Assembly (NCBI GenBank): GCA_000499405.2
Contig: HG738139.1
Span: 9,262,616-9,326,615 of the forward strand
DNA: 64,000 bases
Reading direction: 5' to 3'
Source of the DNA: Onchocerca volvulus
Taxonomy: Eukaryota > Nematoda > Chromadorea > Rhabditida > Onchocercidae
Of the stretch, positions 12,879 to 24,735 are shown piece after piece. The notes beneath the pieces are model-generated. The model ran no database searches, was not told the DNA's origin, and was given only the letters and a program-made list of their open reading frames with translations. Position 1 is the stretch's first letter, and every line of letters starts with the position of its first letter. The position numbers and the translations under genes are program-made.

Positions 12879-13712
12879 CTAGAAAACCACAGATACTCTG
12901 AAGTAAGCATTCTTCCATATTCTCATTGCCTTAGTTGAATAATAAAAGCGATTATCGCATAATTCGACAGCATTACATAACATCAAACTAGTGATATTTA
13001 CTAACTGACTTTAATATTTTGGTAAATATCAAAGAGATGAAAAATCAAGAAATGAAAGAAATCATGAGGGCTACAAAAATGAATATTTGTCTGGTATGTT
13101 TAATTTTGTCTATCGCTTTGGAAACGATAAATAAAGCATAGAAAACGATTCCAAAAAATAGGATTGTTTTACTTTTCACATGCTCTATTCGGAGCAATCT
13201 TGATTTTTGTAGTTAGGCAGATGGACAATTATCTCGATGTGCGCAGAACGTGCTTGGTATAAATACAACATGTAAATAACCGCTGAAATAAGAGTTAATT
13301 TGATTCGTTTATCGTCATAACGCGTGAAAAGCAGTACAACCTAAGTTTCGATCCATTCCTTTATTATTGATATCTCAATATATATCAAGTATATTTCTGT
13401 AGATTCCGATTCAATGCTATAATTAAAAGATCTGCACCCTAAACTTCGATTCAATGCTGTAATTGAAAGGTTCCATTCCCTTTGATCATAACTGCTTTTT
13501 TGAATGAATTAGACAAGGTATCTTATGTTGGCAAAAACGATTTCTTTGCAATTGTTAACATTTTGCATTGCTTTGAAATCAAAAAAGACCTTCGAAGATA
13601 AAATTTCTTTACAATGATAACAAGTTTTGGACAATGAGAAAATAGCGAATGAATAAATATGGAGGCACAAACTAGATATCGACACTTTATAAAACATAGT
13701 TTTAAAGACCTA

Positions 13713-16700
13713 TTAAGACCAGACATCTGTTTGATAACATCGCCTCTGCTCCAAATCTTTTTGAAATTTCTGCGCTTCAATTTCGGTTTTTCCGCCAATC
13801 TCCATGAATATTCGCATGAATGTATTTTGCACATCACGTGCCATATTGCGTGCATCGCTAAATAATATGAAAGGTCAAAAACAATTTCAATAATGTATAA
13901 ATATAAGAAAGGTAAACAGGAAGTTTGAACATTACTATATGCAATTTATGCAAAGAAAAAAATGAAGCAAAAATAAATGAAGCATACCCACACACACAAA
14001 TAATTGCACCACTCTCAATAGCTCTCCATACTGTTTCTCGATTTTTCCAAATTTCATCTTGTACATAAATCTGAATAATTATTGGTGACCATGGAAGATA
14101 TTGTTAATGACTATTGATTCCTAGAAATCTCGAGCAAGTTATAAAATTTTAATGAAAAAAAAATGGAACATAATGATGGAAAGGCGTAGATTTACTTTTT
14201 TTGCGGTAATTCTTGAAAAGGCGGTGTGTAATTCAGAAAGTACACCATCTTGAATAAATATCTTCAGCTCATCTTTATAAATGTAATCATGTTCTGGATG
14301 GCGACAACCGTAATATAATGCCATTGGTCCAATATCTTGACCTTAAGTACTTTGCTTCAAAATATAACATAAGCGTCGAATAAATCTGTCAACTTCAATT
14401 TAATTGGCTAGATAAATTAAACGAACTTAAACAACATCAAACTGACACATCTTCAATAACAAAAACTGTCAGAAAAAAAACTCAATTTTTAAGAATTAAT
14501 GCGTCTTATATATGAAAATTTTACCTTGTTTCTTCTGCCAATCCCGCTCTTGAAGAAAACCTCGAAATGGAGCAAAACCTGTCCCAGGACCTATCATAAT
14601 AATTGGTGTTTTCAATCGATGTGGCAATCGCATCGTTGATTTTCTGACAAATATCGGCACTTTGGAGCCTTCACCCTTCAATAAAAACTGCTGATTAATA
14701 AAGACAATTCCATGCGAATCTTGAAGATTCTGAAAAAAATTGTATAAAAAAGCGAATGAAATGAAAAAGATTTGACTAACCAAGGTAATAATCGATTCCG
14801 AAAAATTCTCAGAAACTCGTTTTTAAAAAGAATAAATTAAAAGAAATAGAGATCACCATTTCCTAAAGATTTTTAAGAAAGTAAAGAAAATAACTTTTTG
14901 GAGCAGAAAATTGGTGCAAACTCCTTTGATTAGTCGATCACCGATCATATATTTTGTTATAACAACTGTTATAGCTAGTGAATCATGATTATATTTGGAT
15001 GATGAAGATATGCTGTAATAACGTGGCTGCAACACATAAATATTGTTTATGTCAAAGTTAGTCAATCAAAAATAAAAAAAAAAAAAATGCAAAAAAATAA
15101 TAAGATTTAAAATCAAGACTTGGGGATATACAAATAATAAGTGTAATTTCATATAAAATGACTTACAATGCTTTAGAATACCAATAAATGAAGTTGAAGA
15201 AAAACTGAACCTAAAGATACCTGAAGACGGGGCAACAGTTCTAGAATATAATCAACTGGAGGTTTACATGACGGGAATGCACGAAGAATATCAATGATAG
15301 AACGCCTTTCCTTTTGAATATAATTTCCATATTCCTTCTGCAAATATGAAATCTTGCTTTCAAAATGGAAAATTTATGAGAGGTGAAAAGAACTTAACAA
15401 CATCATTCGAAAAAAACTAATTCCATTTAAAAACTTACCAAACCCTGCTCATTCGCTGTGCTCAGCAATAAAAGACGTTCTTTCTCATTTTCAGCGCTTG
15501 TGAAAGAAGCTAAGGCTTTCAGAACATTCGATTTAATTGGTGCACAGATATCAACGTAATAAGTGAATGCAGTTCTTATTGTACACGGACATGGGAACGG
15601 ATTTCTTTTTAGATTTTCCTCTAAAAGCAATATTATGATAGAAGAAACTTCAATGGTAATTAAATCAAAATTTCGAATTTTATGAATAAATTCACGAAAA
15701 TATCCTTTTCTGTTGGCACAACCGAAGAAAAAATATTTGATGAAAAAAGTAATTAATGATTAGTACCATCAAGATTAATAAGACTAAAACATAGATCCAT
15801 ATCAGCGTCAAGCAAACGTCCTAATTCCTCCACCCAGACTGGATCATTTGTTGGAAAAACACCTAAGTGATCACCCGCTTCATACCTAAAAGTTTTTTGT
15901 TTATTAACAGTTTACTATTGCTCAAAAAAGTTTAATATTACCAAGCGGTTTTGAAAATTCAATGATAAATTGGAAATTCGAATGACTGACCTAATTCTTG
16001 CTCCATTGATGATAAATTCGATGTGACGACAACTTCTATCACTTCCTATACCATGCAGCTCACGATTAACACTAATAGTAGCAATAAATGGATTCTTCTG
16101 ATTGAAGGGTCTAAAAATCATCACATGACAATGAAAAAGATTATTAAAATAATCTATGACAACTCTGGTGATTCTTTTAAAAATTCTTACAAATTCAAAA
16201 ACGATATGAAACTTACGGTCTTTGTTTTTCAAATGATCCAAGGCGGCCATACTCGCCCGTAAATAATTTGACCGAGAAATCCTCCACAATTTCAAAGCGA
16301 TATTGCCGTACTGAACCTGTTTCAGCAATTTCCCAACCAAAAGTAGTTGTTACAGTAGACCAAAAGCCTTCTCGCCATCTAAAAATGCAAGCTTTCAATT
16401 TCTGAATAAATTGAAATACCCAAAAGCAACTACGAAAATAAGTCACAATTACTTTAAAATACACAAAACAATTTAAAAGGTAATGTAAATAAAAAGCGTA
16501 ATATTAAACAAATAAAAATTAGGAAAACTAAGAATAAAAATAAAGAGAATCAATCAATTCGAACTCTGCGAATTTTAATATTAAACCTCATAAAATCTTC
16601 CTCCAAATTTCCATCATCATCACCGAGGCCAAGGCTGTAAATACGAGTAGCACCGAATTCTTCCATTCTTTGGTCGAAATATTTCGCAATTTCATTGAAA

Positions 16701-18083
16701 TGTCCATATGTTTTATTACCTAAGCCGAAAACCTGAAAATTAAGTTCTTAAATCACTTACCTATCATTTTTCAAGTCACATATTAATGTGAATTCATGTG
16801 CACGTAAGCAAACTGAGTAGACTAAATAAATTAGAGCGATATTTATGTAATAAAACATAAAAATAAAAAAACACTCTTTCTAATGAAGATATTGAAAAAT
16901 ATTTAAATATGGCAATTTGCCAGCTCAATTCTATTCAAAGGTATCAAAATAATTTCATCAAACTAACAGCAAAATCAACGCCCTTTAAATTGAGATTCGT
17001 ATTCAAAACATGCTGATAAAATTTCTGTGCATTATCTGTCGGGTCGCCTTCACCGTAAGTTGCCATGCACAATATCAAAAGCGTACCAGGAATTTCCTTG
17101 ATTTTTTCGAAATCTTCAACATCCATTTCTTCTGGGTCTAGTAAAAGAGCCTGAAAACTCCTGTAATCCTACAATAAAATATTTCCAAAGCAATACTACA
17201 GAACAGATTAGCAAGAGAAATTCAAAATGAAAACTCAATGATTTAAATTTCTATTTTTCCTTTTCATTCTATCCACTGAATTCAAATTTTAAAGGAAATC
17301 AAATTTTTTCTTTTTTTTGAGAAATGATTTATAGTTTTATCAAGAAACAAACCTTCTGGCCATAATTCTGAACATCCTTAGAAAGACGACATGCTAATTC
17401 TTCAGCTGTTCCCGTTTGTGAGCCATAAATTATTAAGACCTACGAAGATTTTTGATAACTGAATACTATCCGAATTAATGCATAAATGGGAAAGTTTCAA
17501 GAGAAAAGAGGTTAAATAAGGAGTTCCAAAAATTTCGAGCAACTCGAATTCCCAAACAAATTCAGAATCGAACTTTCTACAAAGTTTTCCTTCTTTTTTT
17601 TTTTTCCTTTAAGAAAATCTCTTACACATATGACGGAATCTTTTTGAGAGGAAGCATAATGAAAGCAAGAGTAGATTGCATTAGAAAATTTTTATAAAAC
17701 TAGTTTGAAAATCTCCAAAATATTTATACTGAAAAAAAAATTAATTAAAAAAAACGGAAGAAGTGATGAGATATTAAATGTACCTATCTCGTGAAAGAAA
17801 ACCAACTTGACAATAGAAAAAATAAAAAATTAAAAAAATTAACAACCTTCCGTTCTTCTGATTTCATACGTGCAACAAATGAAGTATGTCGATCAGATGA
17901 ACTTTCGAAAGAAGAGTAGGATGGTAAAACAGTTGATGTGAACTTATTGCTGGTTTTTTTGGCCCATAACCTCCAGGAATAATAAACTGTTGTAAGCAGC
18001 AAAATAGTTAAAACAATCAAATCAATCATGTCTAGCCGCGTTCGCAACCAATCCACTACTGTCATCGTCATCGCAGTTTTCAT
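13713..18083 (-). CDS. emb-8/POR: NADPH-cytochrome P450 reductase
   Basis: ER-membrane diflavin enzyme that passes electrons from NADPH through FAD and FMN to cytochromes P450 and other haem acceptors. Fourteen exons: 18083-17847, 17439-17353, 17150-16968, 16732-16587, 16378-16217, 16110-15991, 15885-15767, 15620-15439, 15337-15221, 15026-14895, 14729-14525, 14341-14196, 14070-13988, 13857-13713. 2064 nt, 687 residues; family proteins are about 660-680. N-terminal anchor at about residues 20-37; FMN site [10 protein letters not shown] (84-93) and ATYGEGDP (from 138); connecting/FAD domain with YEAGDH and PRYYSISSS (452-460); NADPH site [12 protein letters not shown] (542-553) and [13 protein letters not shown]-terminal DVWS with the FAD-stacking tryptophan (W686). 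The start is the first Met after a TTTTCAG acceptor at 18124; an in-frame ATG at 18137 is upstream of that acceptor. All phases agree and no catalytic motif is missing. In C. elegans the orthologue is EMB-8. Confidence 0.97.
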
Positions 18084-19556
18084 TTGATCTTTCTTTAGTA
18101 TATTTTCTTCGAGATTATAAGACCTGAAAATTTGCAATTAAAATTAAGATCAGTTGAAAAACCCAAATAAAATTAGCATATGTAAACTTCTTGGAAAAGT
18201 TTCGCGAAAAAAGACTTCAGAGAAAACCACAGAATAAATACATATCTGACAAAAAAAAAAGAAAGCTGGTTAAAGTTCGCAATTTATGTCTTCTGCTCTC
18301 ATTTTTCAATTATTGATGAAAATGACAATAATTTTAATATGAAGATATTGGGTAGGACAGTTGAGAACCAGGGCGACAAACAATGGAAAATGTTGTAAAC
18401 TCCAATTATAAATTAATATTTTTTTTCAACTAATATTCTTTTTTACCCGCTGCAATTTCATGACTCCTATAGTTTTCTTGGATGAATAATTCTGGTTTTT
18501 ACCAGGAGATCGAAAAAAAAGCTACCTCTTCTTATATGATTTTTAAGAGAAAATTTCAGGATTTCTGAGCATGAACGATTAACTTAATCAATGCTAGTCA
18601 AATCATTTTAGAATGATTTTAAACAGTTTAGGAACAGAGAATGCTAAGAAAAGACAGTTTGCACTATGCCGATTATTGAATTATGGCGGCAGTTTTTCAT
18701 TCATAGTTTGTAGTGCTAACAGATAATTGAAAAACACTGAATTTAAAAAAAATTGTTTCACATAATTTCAGAATTCCATGCGATGGATTAAAAAAAAAAA
18801 AAAAACAAATACCAAAATGAATGGATAGCTGTCGTTTATAAAGAAGGAAAAATCTGCGCTCTCGTAACTCGATGTTTAATTTGTTGATTGTTAAAACCGG
18901 TTTCTCTTACCAAATCAGACATAATTATTTTTCGTCATCCAATATGACCTTAAAAAAAAATTTAATATTTCTCTCAAATTTTTTACTTCGTTTGAATTTC
19001 ATTTATAACATTAAAAAAAAAAAAAAACAAGCATAAATTCGCAGCACTTTTATATTATTATCAACTTCTGTAAACGATATTTATCAAATCACTTAACTTT
19101 TTCCATCGAACAATCACCAGATTACACAGAATGATATTCATATAAAAATGAGCGGCCTAACAGAGAAGTACTGAAGATACATTTCTAATTTACTCCCATG
19201 TAATCATCAAAAATGTCTCCTATTATGAAAAAATGTCTCCTACTATTTTGTGGATTAACTTCAACAACTGAAAAGAGAAGATGTTAATTCGAGCGTTTAA
19301 TAGTAATCGAAAATTATAAATTTAAAACGCAGCAAGATAACAGTTTCATTTGGACGAATCTAGACGCGTTTAAGAAATCTTCAGTTACTTATAATAATAC
19401 TTGAATATGTATCAAAATTAGTGAGCTTGAGTGAAACGTAAAATTAGAAGAGCGAATTTCAAATTGAAACAAGAATGAAAGATAAGGACAGCTAATAAAA
19501 TTATATATTATAGGCTAAAGATAACACTAGAAGAAAGTGCTATCCCTCCTCACTTG
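18084..19556. other. Spacer 5' of POR
   Basis: A/T-rich, with several homopolymer runs (18790-18805 A, 19012-19027 A). A 20-bp AAAATGTCTCC-type tandem pair lies at about 19211-19250. It presumably holds the POR promoter. No coding signal was seen on either strand. Confidence 0.5.
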
Positions 19557-20844
19557 CTAATTATATTCGTTATCCAACAAGCCATCATACCAGTTGAACG
19601 TTTGATTTTCTTGCTTTTCTCTTTTCTTTCTTATAGGCTGCAGTTGTATCATATATTTGAAGCCATCGCTCGGTTTCGAACATTCCAACTTTAGATCACT
19701 GCAAGGAATATCATTCTGAAGAAACATATTGAACTTGTCAAATGTAAAAAAAAAGGAATTTTAGACGTGAATTTGGTCTAATGAGAAGCAAAAAATCAAC
19801 CTATGAATGTACATATATTTTATGTTCATTTATTTTTAAAGAACTAAATTTCACAAATTTTGAATGTTACAGAATCTTACATTTCATTTAACGTGATATA
19901 AAGTTGAACACGATAACGTTAACAAAATATGCAATTGAGGGTATTTCAAGGTCGAATTGCGATTCAGAATTTTGGAAGCACAAGCAGTCAGTGAATCAAG
20001 ATTTAAGAAGTTCAGACAGATTTTCAAGCAAGTCAGTCAGCGAAACGTAAGAACTGCATCGTTCTCTAAATGATTTCATTCAAAACATTCGGATAGCCAG
20101 TTATTACCGACCCTTCCTATTTCTTGTTTCATCAGCGAAAAGGGTAAATCTTATTTATCGTAGTCTCATTTTTCAGCGAACTTCTTATATCACTTTCATG
20201 TCAGTTATTATTCTCTGCATTATTCTCCCCGGCTTCTAATATTATGTTAAACTTTGGATACAACGAATTTCCTCAAAAATAGTCCCACACCATTTCGACC
20301 AGTCGAATCCACCACTTCCAATTACTATACTTTTCTGACTGTCATCTGATTCCATTAAGGAATGACGAAATCCAAATCCCCACCCACGAATTTACATCTT
20401 GCTATATTTTGATATCACGACCCACTCCCTGGTAAAGTATCAATAGCACCACTTAATAATAGTGCATATATTCGTCCAAACAGAAAGTCCAAAGTCCGAC
20501 AAAATACATCCCAGTTAAAATTATCAGTACCAGTTATACCAATCTTCTCCAACTTCACACTCCGTTCATGAGCATATAACAGGAATCTAGCCTGCTAGAT
20601 ATCCTGTTATATGTTCATGGACACAAAAATCCCAGATATGGTAACTCAGAAGCAGAAATATTGATCCGCCTCATAATTTCCACAAGGAAATTTTTATTAT
20701 CCAAAAATGCATCGAACCTAAAGAACTTGAAATCTTAGCGTTCATCGCCAATTTTTTTATATGATGCATCTCAACTGAAACAAAGAATACTTTATTATGG
20801 TCTATAACACCACAGAAAACAACAATAAAGAGAACAAGCATCAT
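19557..20844 (-). CDS. Tentative small secreted Cys/Trp protein, unrecognised
   Basis: Model from minus-strand open segments with splice-like edges: 20844-20791 (signal-peptide-like MMLVLFIVVFCGVIDHNK, donor AAA|GTATTC), 20591-20426 (acceptor CTAGCAG; includes YAHERSVKLEKIGITG and NFNWDVFCRTLDFLFG; donor A|GTGGGT), 20345 to about 20265 (acceptor AATCAG; IVIGSGGFDWSKWCGT), and 19715-19557 (acceptor TTCTTCAG; NDIPCSDLKLECSKPS, then QTFNWYDGLLD, stop TAG 19557-19559). The first three segments join in phase. The junction into the last exon is unresolved: one option uses donor AAATG|GTGTGG with acceptor CCTTGCAG, giving about 138 residues. It may be exported, judging from the N-terminus. An F-N/D-W motif recurs in the last three exons. 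The start lies only 21 nt beyond the rps-21 stop, which suggests a shared transcript or a wrong first exon. No family is recognised. Confidence 0.4.
20567..20619. repeat. Imperfect 24-bp inverted repeat (hairpin)
   Basis: CATGAGCATATAACAGGA-ATCTAG pairs with CTAGATATCCTGTTATATG plus TTCATG around a 4-nt centre (CCTG), with one bulge and one mismatch or wobble. The predicted acceptor of the second exon of the neighbouring secreted-protein model lies in the loop. Confidence 0.75.
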
Positions 20845-20865
20845 TTTTAAATCATCTTTCACATT

Positions 20866-21401
20866 TTAAAAACTGCTAGGTATCAAGCCATCGCGCTTCG
20901 CAAGACGCAAAATGCAATCATCTGATTCACCCATACAACGAATTTCGCCACAGATTGCGTATCTACAATAAGAAAATGTTAGCTTATATGCTCTTATACA
21001 AAATATTCGCAAAACCCTTCAAATTAAGATTCCTTCTTGAGAAATAAGAGTCATAGTTCTCAAATGGTAAAGAGCAACGATGTCTGCTTGTAAAAGAAAT
21101 ATATAATCCCAAAATTCTTCAAGTAAATAAAATCTATTAATCAGGAAATAATTTAATTTCCCCTTAAAATTATCTTGAAGACTCGCCAAATTTTGGAGAA
21201 TTATGCAATAAAAAAACTGACGGTCACATTCAAGAACTTATACCTTATAACTTTTCCAGGTACCATGCGTCCTGTTTTAGGATCTACATCGACTAAGTCG
21301 ATTTGCACAGCTGCATGATCCGTTGCTGCGATGATACGCGATGATGAGGAGCATTTCCTCGGTATGTATAGCTCAACAAGTGCTCCTTCGTCGTTTTGCA
21401 T
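20866..21401 (-). CDS. rps-21: 40S ribosomal protein S21
   Basis: Structural protein of the small ribosomal subunit (eS21). Two exons: 21401-21244 and 20962-20866; the split Arg codon AG|A crosses the intron and the total is 255 nt, 84 residues (human 83, C. elegans about 88). The N-terminus [18 protein letters not shown], then [23 protein letters not shown], and in exon 2 [19 protein letters not shown] with C-terminus GLIPSSF match the family along its whole length. The ATG is the family start. A TACTCAG acceptor lies about 20 nt upstream and could receive a spliced leader. Exon 2 differs from the usual AIRRMGESDD by Glu for Ala and Cys for Arg ([10 protein letters not shown]). The start codon of another minus-strand reading frame follows 21 nt after this stop. 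Confidence 0.97.
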
Positions 21402-24400
21402 AATTAATAAATGAAAACTGAGTAATCCTTGCTCTGCAATTCATTCTATGAAAGTCGATATTAATGCAAATATGAGGAAGATCAAAAAAACAATGACTTG
21501 CAATGATAAACGCGATGATTTCATTAAATAACATTAGACAACTAATAATTTTTGAGATCTGCGTTGGAATGTAAGAACATTATAATGAATAAAGGCAGCA
21601 ATTCAAAGATGAAATACAAAAACCAATATTACTAACAAATATAGATATCATCATTGACATCATTTCTTACACATAATAGAGAAGGAAATGCAATCATAAC
21701 TTTCAAAGCATAAATGAAGAGAAAAAAAAATCGGAACAAAAGTACTTTACAAACTTGTTCCAAGAGTCTTTTTTATCATCCAAGATAACTCATATAATCC
21801 TCAAACAGCAATTCCATAATCTTTCAAGATTTCCATGTAAATGCTAAATAAACTGATTTAAAAAATTGTAAGAAATAAAAATCAGGAATTAACATCATAA
21901 CAGAGAGAAAGATAGAAACAAAAAAAAAAAAAAAAAAAAAAAGAAAGGAAGGCGGAAACATCACGAATCAATTCAGCAATCCTCATGTTTATCGATGGAA
22001 TTCGTCTTTCTTTCCAAATCAATCATTAGAAATAAAAATCTGTTCTTATCATTAAAATAATAATTTGACATATAAATACAAAACAATATACTAAGCAGTT
22101 AGAGAAAAAAATGTACGCCAAATTCTAACAAATACGAACAAAACCATGACAAGATTGCTGGTATCTAATGATTTCTTTCAATCCAATCAACTGATAATCT
22201 CGATTACCAACTTTTCAGCGCTTTCCTCTGTTCCTCTCACTCACACAATCTTATTCTTCTAAAATTGCAAATTTCTCATGAAAGACATTTCAGAGATGCA
22301 TGAAACATCATTGCGACAAAAGATTAACTCGCATATTTGTCAATACTCCAGATGATCAAGAAATCCTGCTCGAGAAGAAGCTCCCCGCCATCTCTCCTCC
22401 TCGCCCACCCCGACCCCTAAATAACTGCACATGAAATGCACAATCTTACCCGTGGCATAACAGACCCGTAGAGTACTACTGCACGCCACTTCATAAACTT
22501 CGATCATACGACGAGTCCTCGTTATGTACCAGCAATATCCCACACTTGATTATATGACACATTTCATAGGTTTCAAGGCAAAACTCCAAGATAAAATTCC
22601 AAAACATCAAACTGAAATGTCTGGTGAGTCATATAGTGTAGTTTTATCAAATCCAATCCTTGAGATAGAAGAGAAATTATAAGTAGTGATGACAGAATCT
22701 AGTGTGATCTTCAATAAGTAAAATTTCATCGAACATTGTTTCATGTTTGTAAAGTAGACCTCCACATATCCGTTAATTTTGCTGTTCGTTTTCTTTTTCT
22801 CTTTATTTTATCTTATTTTTTTTTTTATGCACTGTTTGACTGTTTCGCTTGAGTTCGAGAGATCGGTTTTTCAAGAGCAACAATCTATTATCACACCATT
22901 TAAACATTCTTTAATACTGCTGAATAGCTCATCCTTCGCTTGAATGGTTGATGAAATTTTCCCCAAAAACAAATTTCAAATAATATACCACCGAAAGTTA
23001 ACTTGCATTAAAGAATAATCATCAGTATCTAACTCCGCTTGGAAAATATTACAAGATTTGTTGACAAGAGAATCCACTTGTCTCCTAACATCAAAATAGA
23101 TCTGCACTTGATTTTAGAATACTGGAGGATTTTGGCGTTCAGTTTATTAGTAAGATGGATTTATCCCGCTGAAACACTAGAAATGAACGCGAAAACAACT
23201 TTGCTTATTGCTCGTTTGTTACATTAGCAACTTTGCTGTTTTGTTACATTAGGCCATGTCACATCAGTATTGCTCCATGGAGGTGACAAGAAAGGTCAAA
23301 AAATTCATAGACGGATGCGAAGAATTCTAATAATTTTTCTATTAATTCCCTATCAACTCCGTTTTGCAAATCCAACGATTTCCTTCTTTCGTGTGGTACG
23401 ACAAAGTACGTCTATGGTACAGAACTAAATGAATATATTTGTCAAATGGCTTCTTTTCTTTTCATCTGTTAAACTGAATAAAGCGATAGAAAAAAAAAAT
23501 CCGTTCTTTATCGCAGTCAATTGCGAATCAAAAATGATGTGCGGATGCAGCGCAGCGTGACATTCGTCCCAATCATTTCTTTATTATTATAAGTTACACA
23601 ATTTAACAGCGAAAATTTCTGAGAGATTTGCAAGCTCTATAATAGTGCGCCAATAACAAAACGATTTTCATAAAAAGTCGTCCGGAATTATTTGTTCAAT
23701 AGATTCATCAATGATTCTCTTCATTCCCCATCTGTAATTGAGTGATTGTTCCGACTGAAATTTCTGGAAAATTTCACATGCCTATACCTACAAATCCCTC
23801 TCAGAAGAATAAGTGGGACTAATTTTGGGCAAATATATCTTTTTAAAAACTTATATAAATTATAAAAAAAAGGGTAACAAAATATGTAAAGCAAAACAAA
23901 CAATAAGAAAGAATGACCAGAGGGAAAACCTGCACAAATACATTGTTAGCGTCTGGACAAACAGAACTAAAATGTCCTGTTTGATAAGGCACGGGAAGTG
24001 GAGAGGTACGAATTGGATAAATAGAAGCGTAACTCAGAATTTCTGAATTCCTGAGTGTAACTAAGATACTCAGATTTGAAGGAAATGTAATTCAGAATTT
24101 TTTCTTACAATGGAAATACCGAAAATGTGTACGGAGGTAGTCTTCTGAGGTGCTGATTGGAGATCAAATATTGGTTATTATTATTGATTGCTATTCTAAT
24201 TCAGAGAAATCAACAAAGTCCCGCACCTGTAACATATACATTGATTTAGCTGGCCAGAATTATCCAAAATTCAGTAAAACCTCCTGCCATTCCAGAAAAA
24301 AAGCTTTGAAATTCAAAAGAAAATATTGCATGTAACTTGAAAAAATAATTTAAAGACCATAATATTATAACTGAAAATGGTGTGGACGAAAAACAGAAGA

Positions 24401-24735
24401 AATTGTACTATCCATCAAATATTAACTGGCAGAGAACAAAATTGATCCGATATGATAACAAATAAAATACAGATGACAAAGAAATACATACACCTACATA
24501 TATCGAATTGCGACAGCAAAAAGTATTAGAGTACGTGAGCAAGCGAAACTGAGTATTCATCTGAAATATTCAGCAATTATCGAAACCCAACATCTCTGGT
24601 TTGTATAATTTCGGATGAATTTATGTTCTTAAGATCATCAGGATCTAACTTCATTTTTAAATTTTGTAATAATTATGTGAATTTCACCAGTGTTAATAAT
24701 GACTGTTACCGGATTAATACAATATAATCAATTAT
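21402..24735. other. Spacer between rps-21 and the SH2B gene
   Basis: Holds the rps-21 upstream region and the SH2B 3' UTR. A 23-A run is at 21920-21942. About 22340-22560 is clearly richer in G+C than its surroundings and contains a minus-strand open frame of about 67 codons (MIEVYEVACSSTLRV...) interrupted by a good donor (ACGG|GTAAGA) near 22451. It could be a 5' UTR exon or a promoter segment. Nothing else is supported. Confidence 0.45.

Noticed and set aside
13523..13855. 110-codon minus-strand frame overlapping the POR end
   Set aside because: Wrong frame of the last POR exon; the correct frame reads DARNMARDV to DVWS and stop at 13713-13715.
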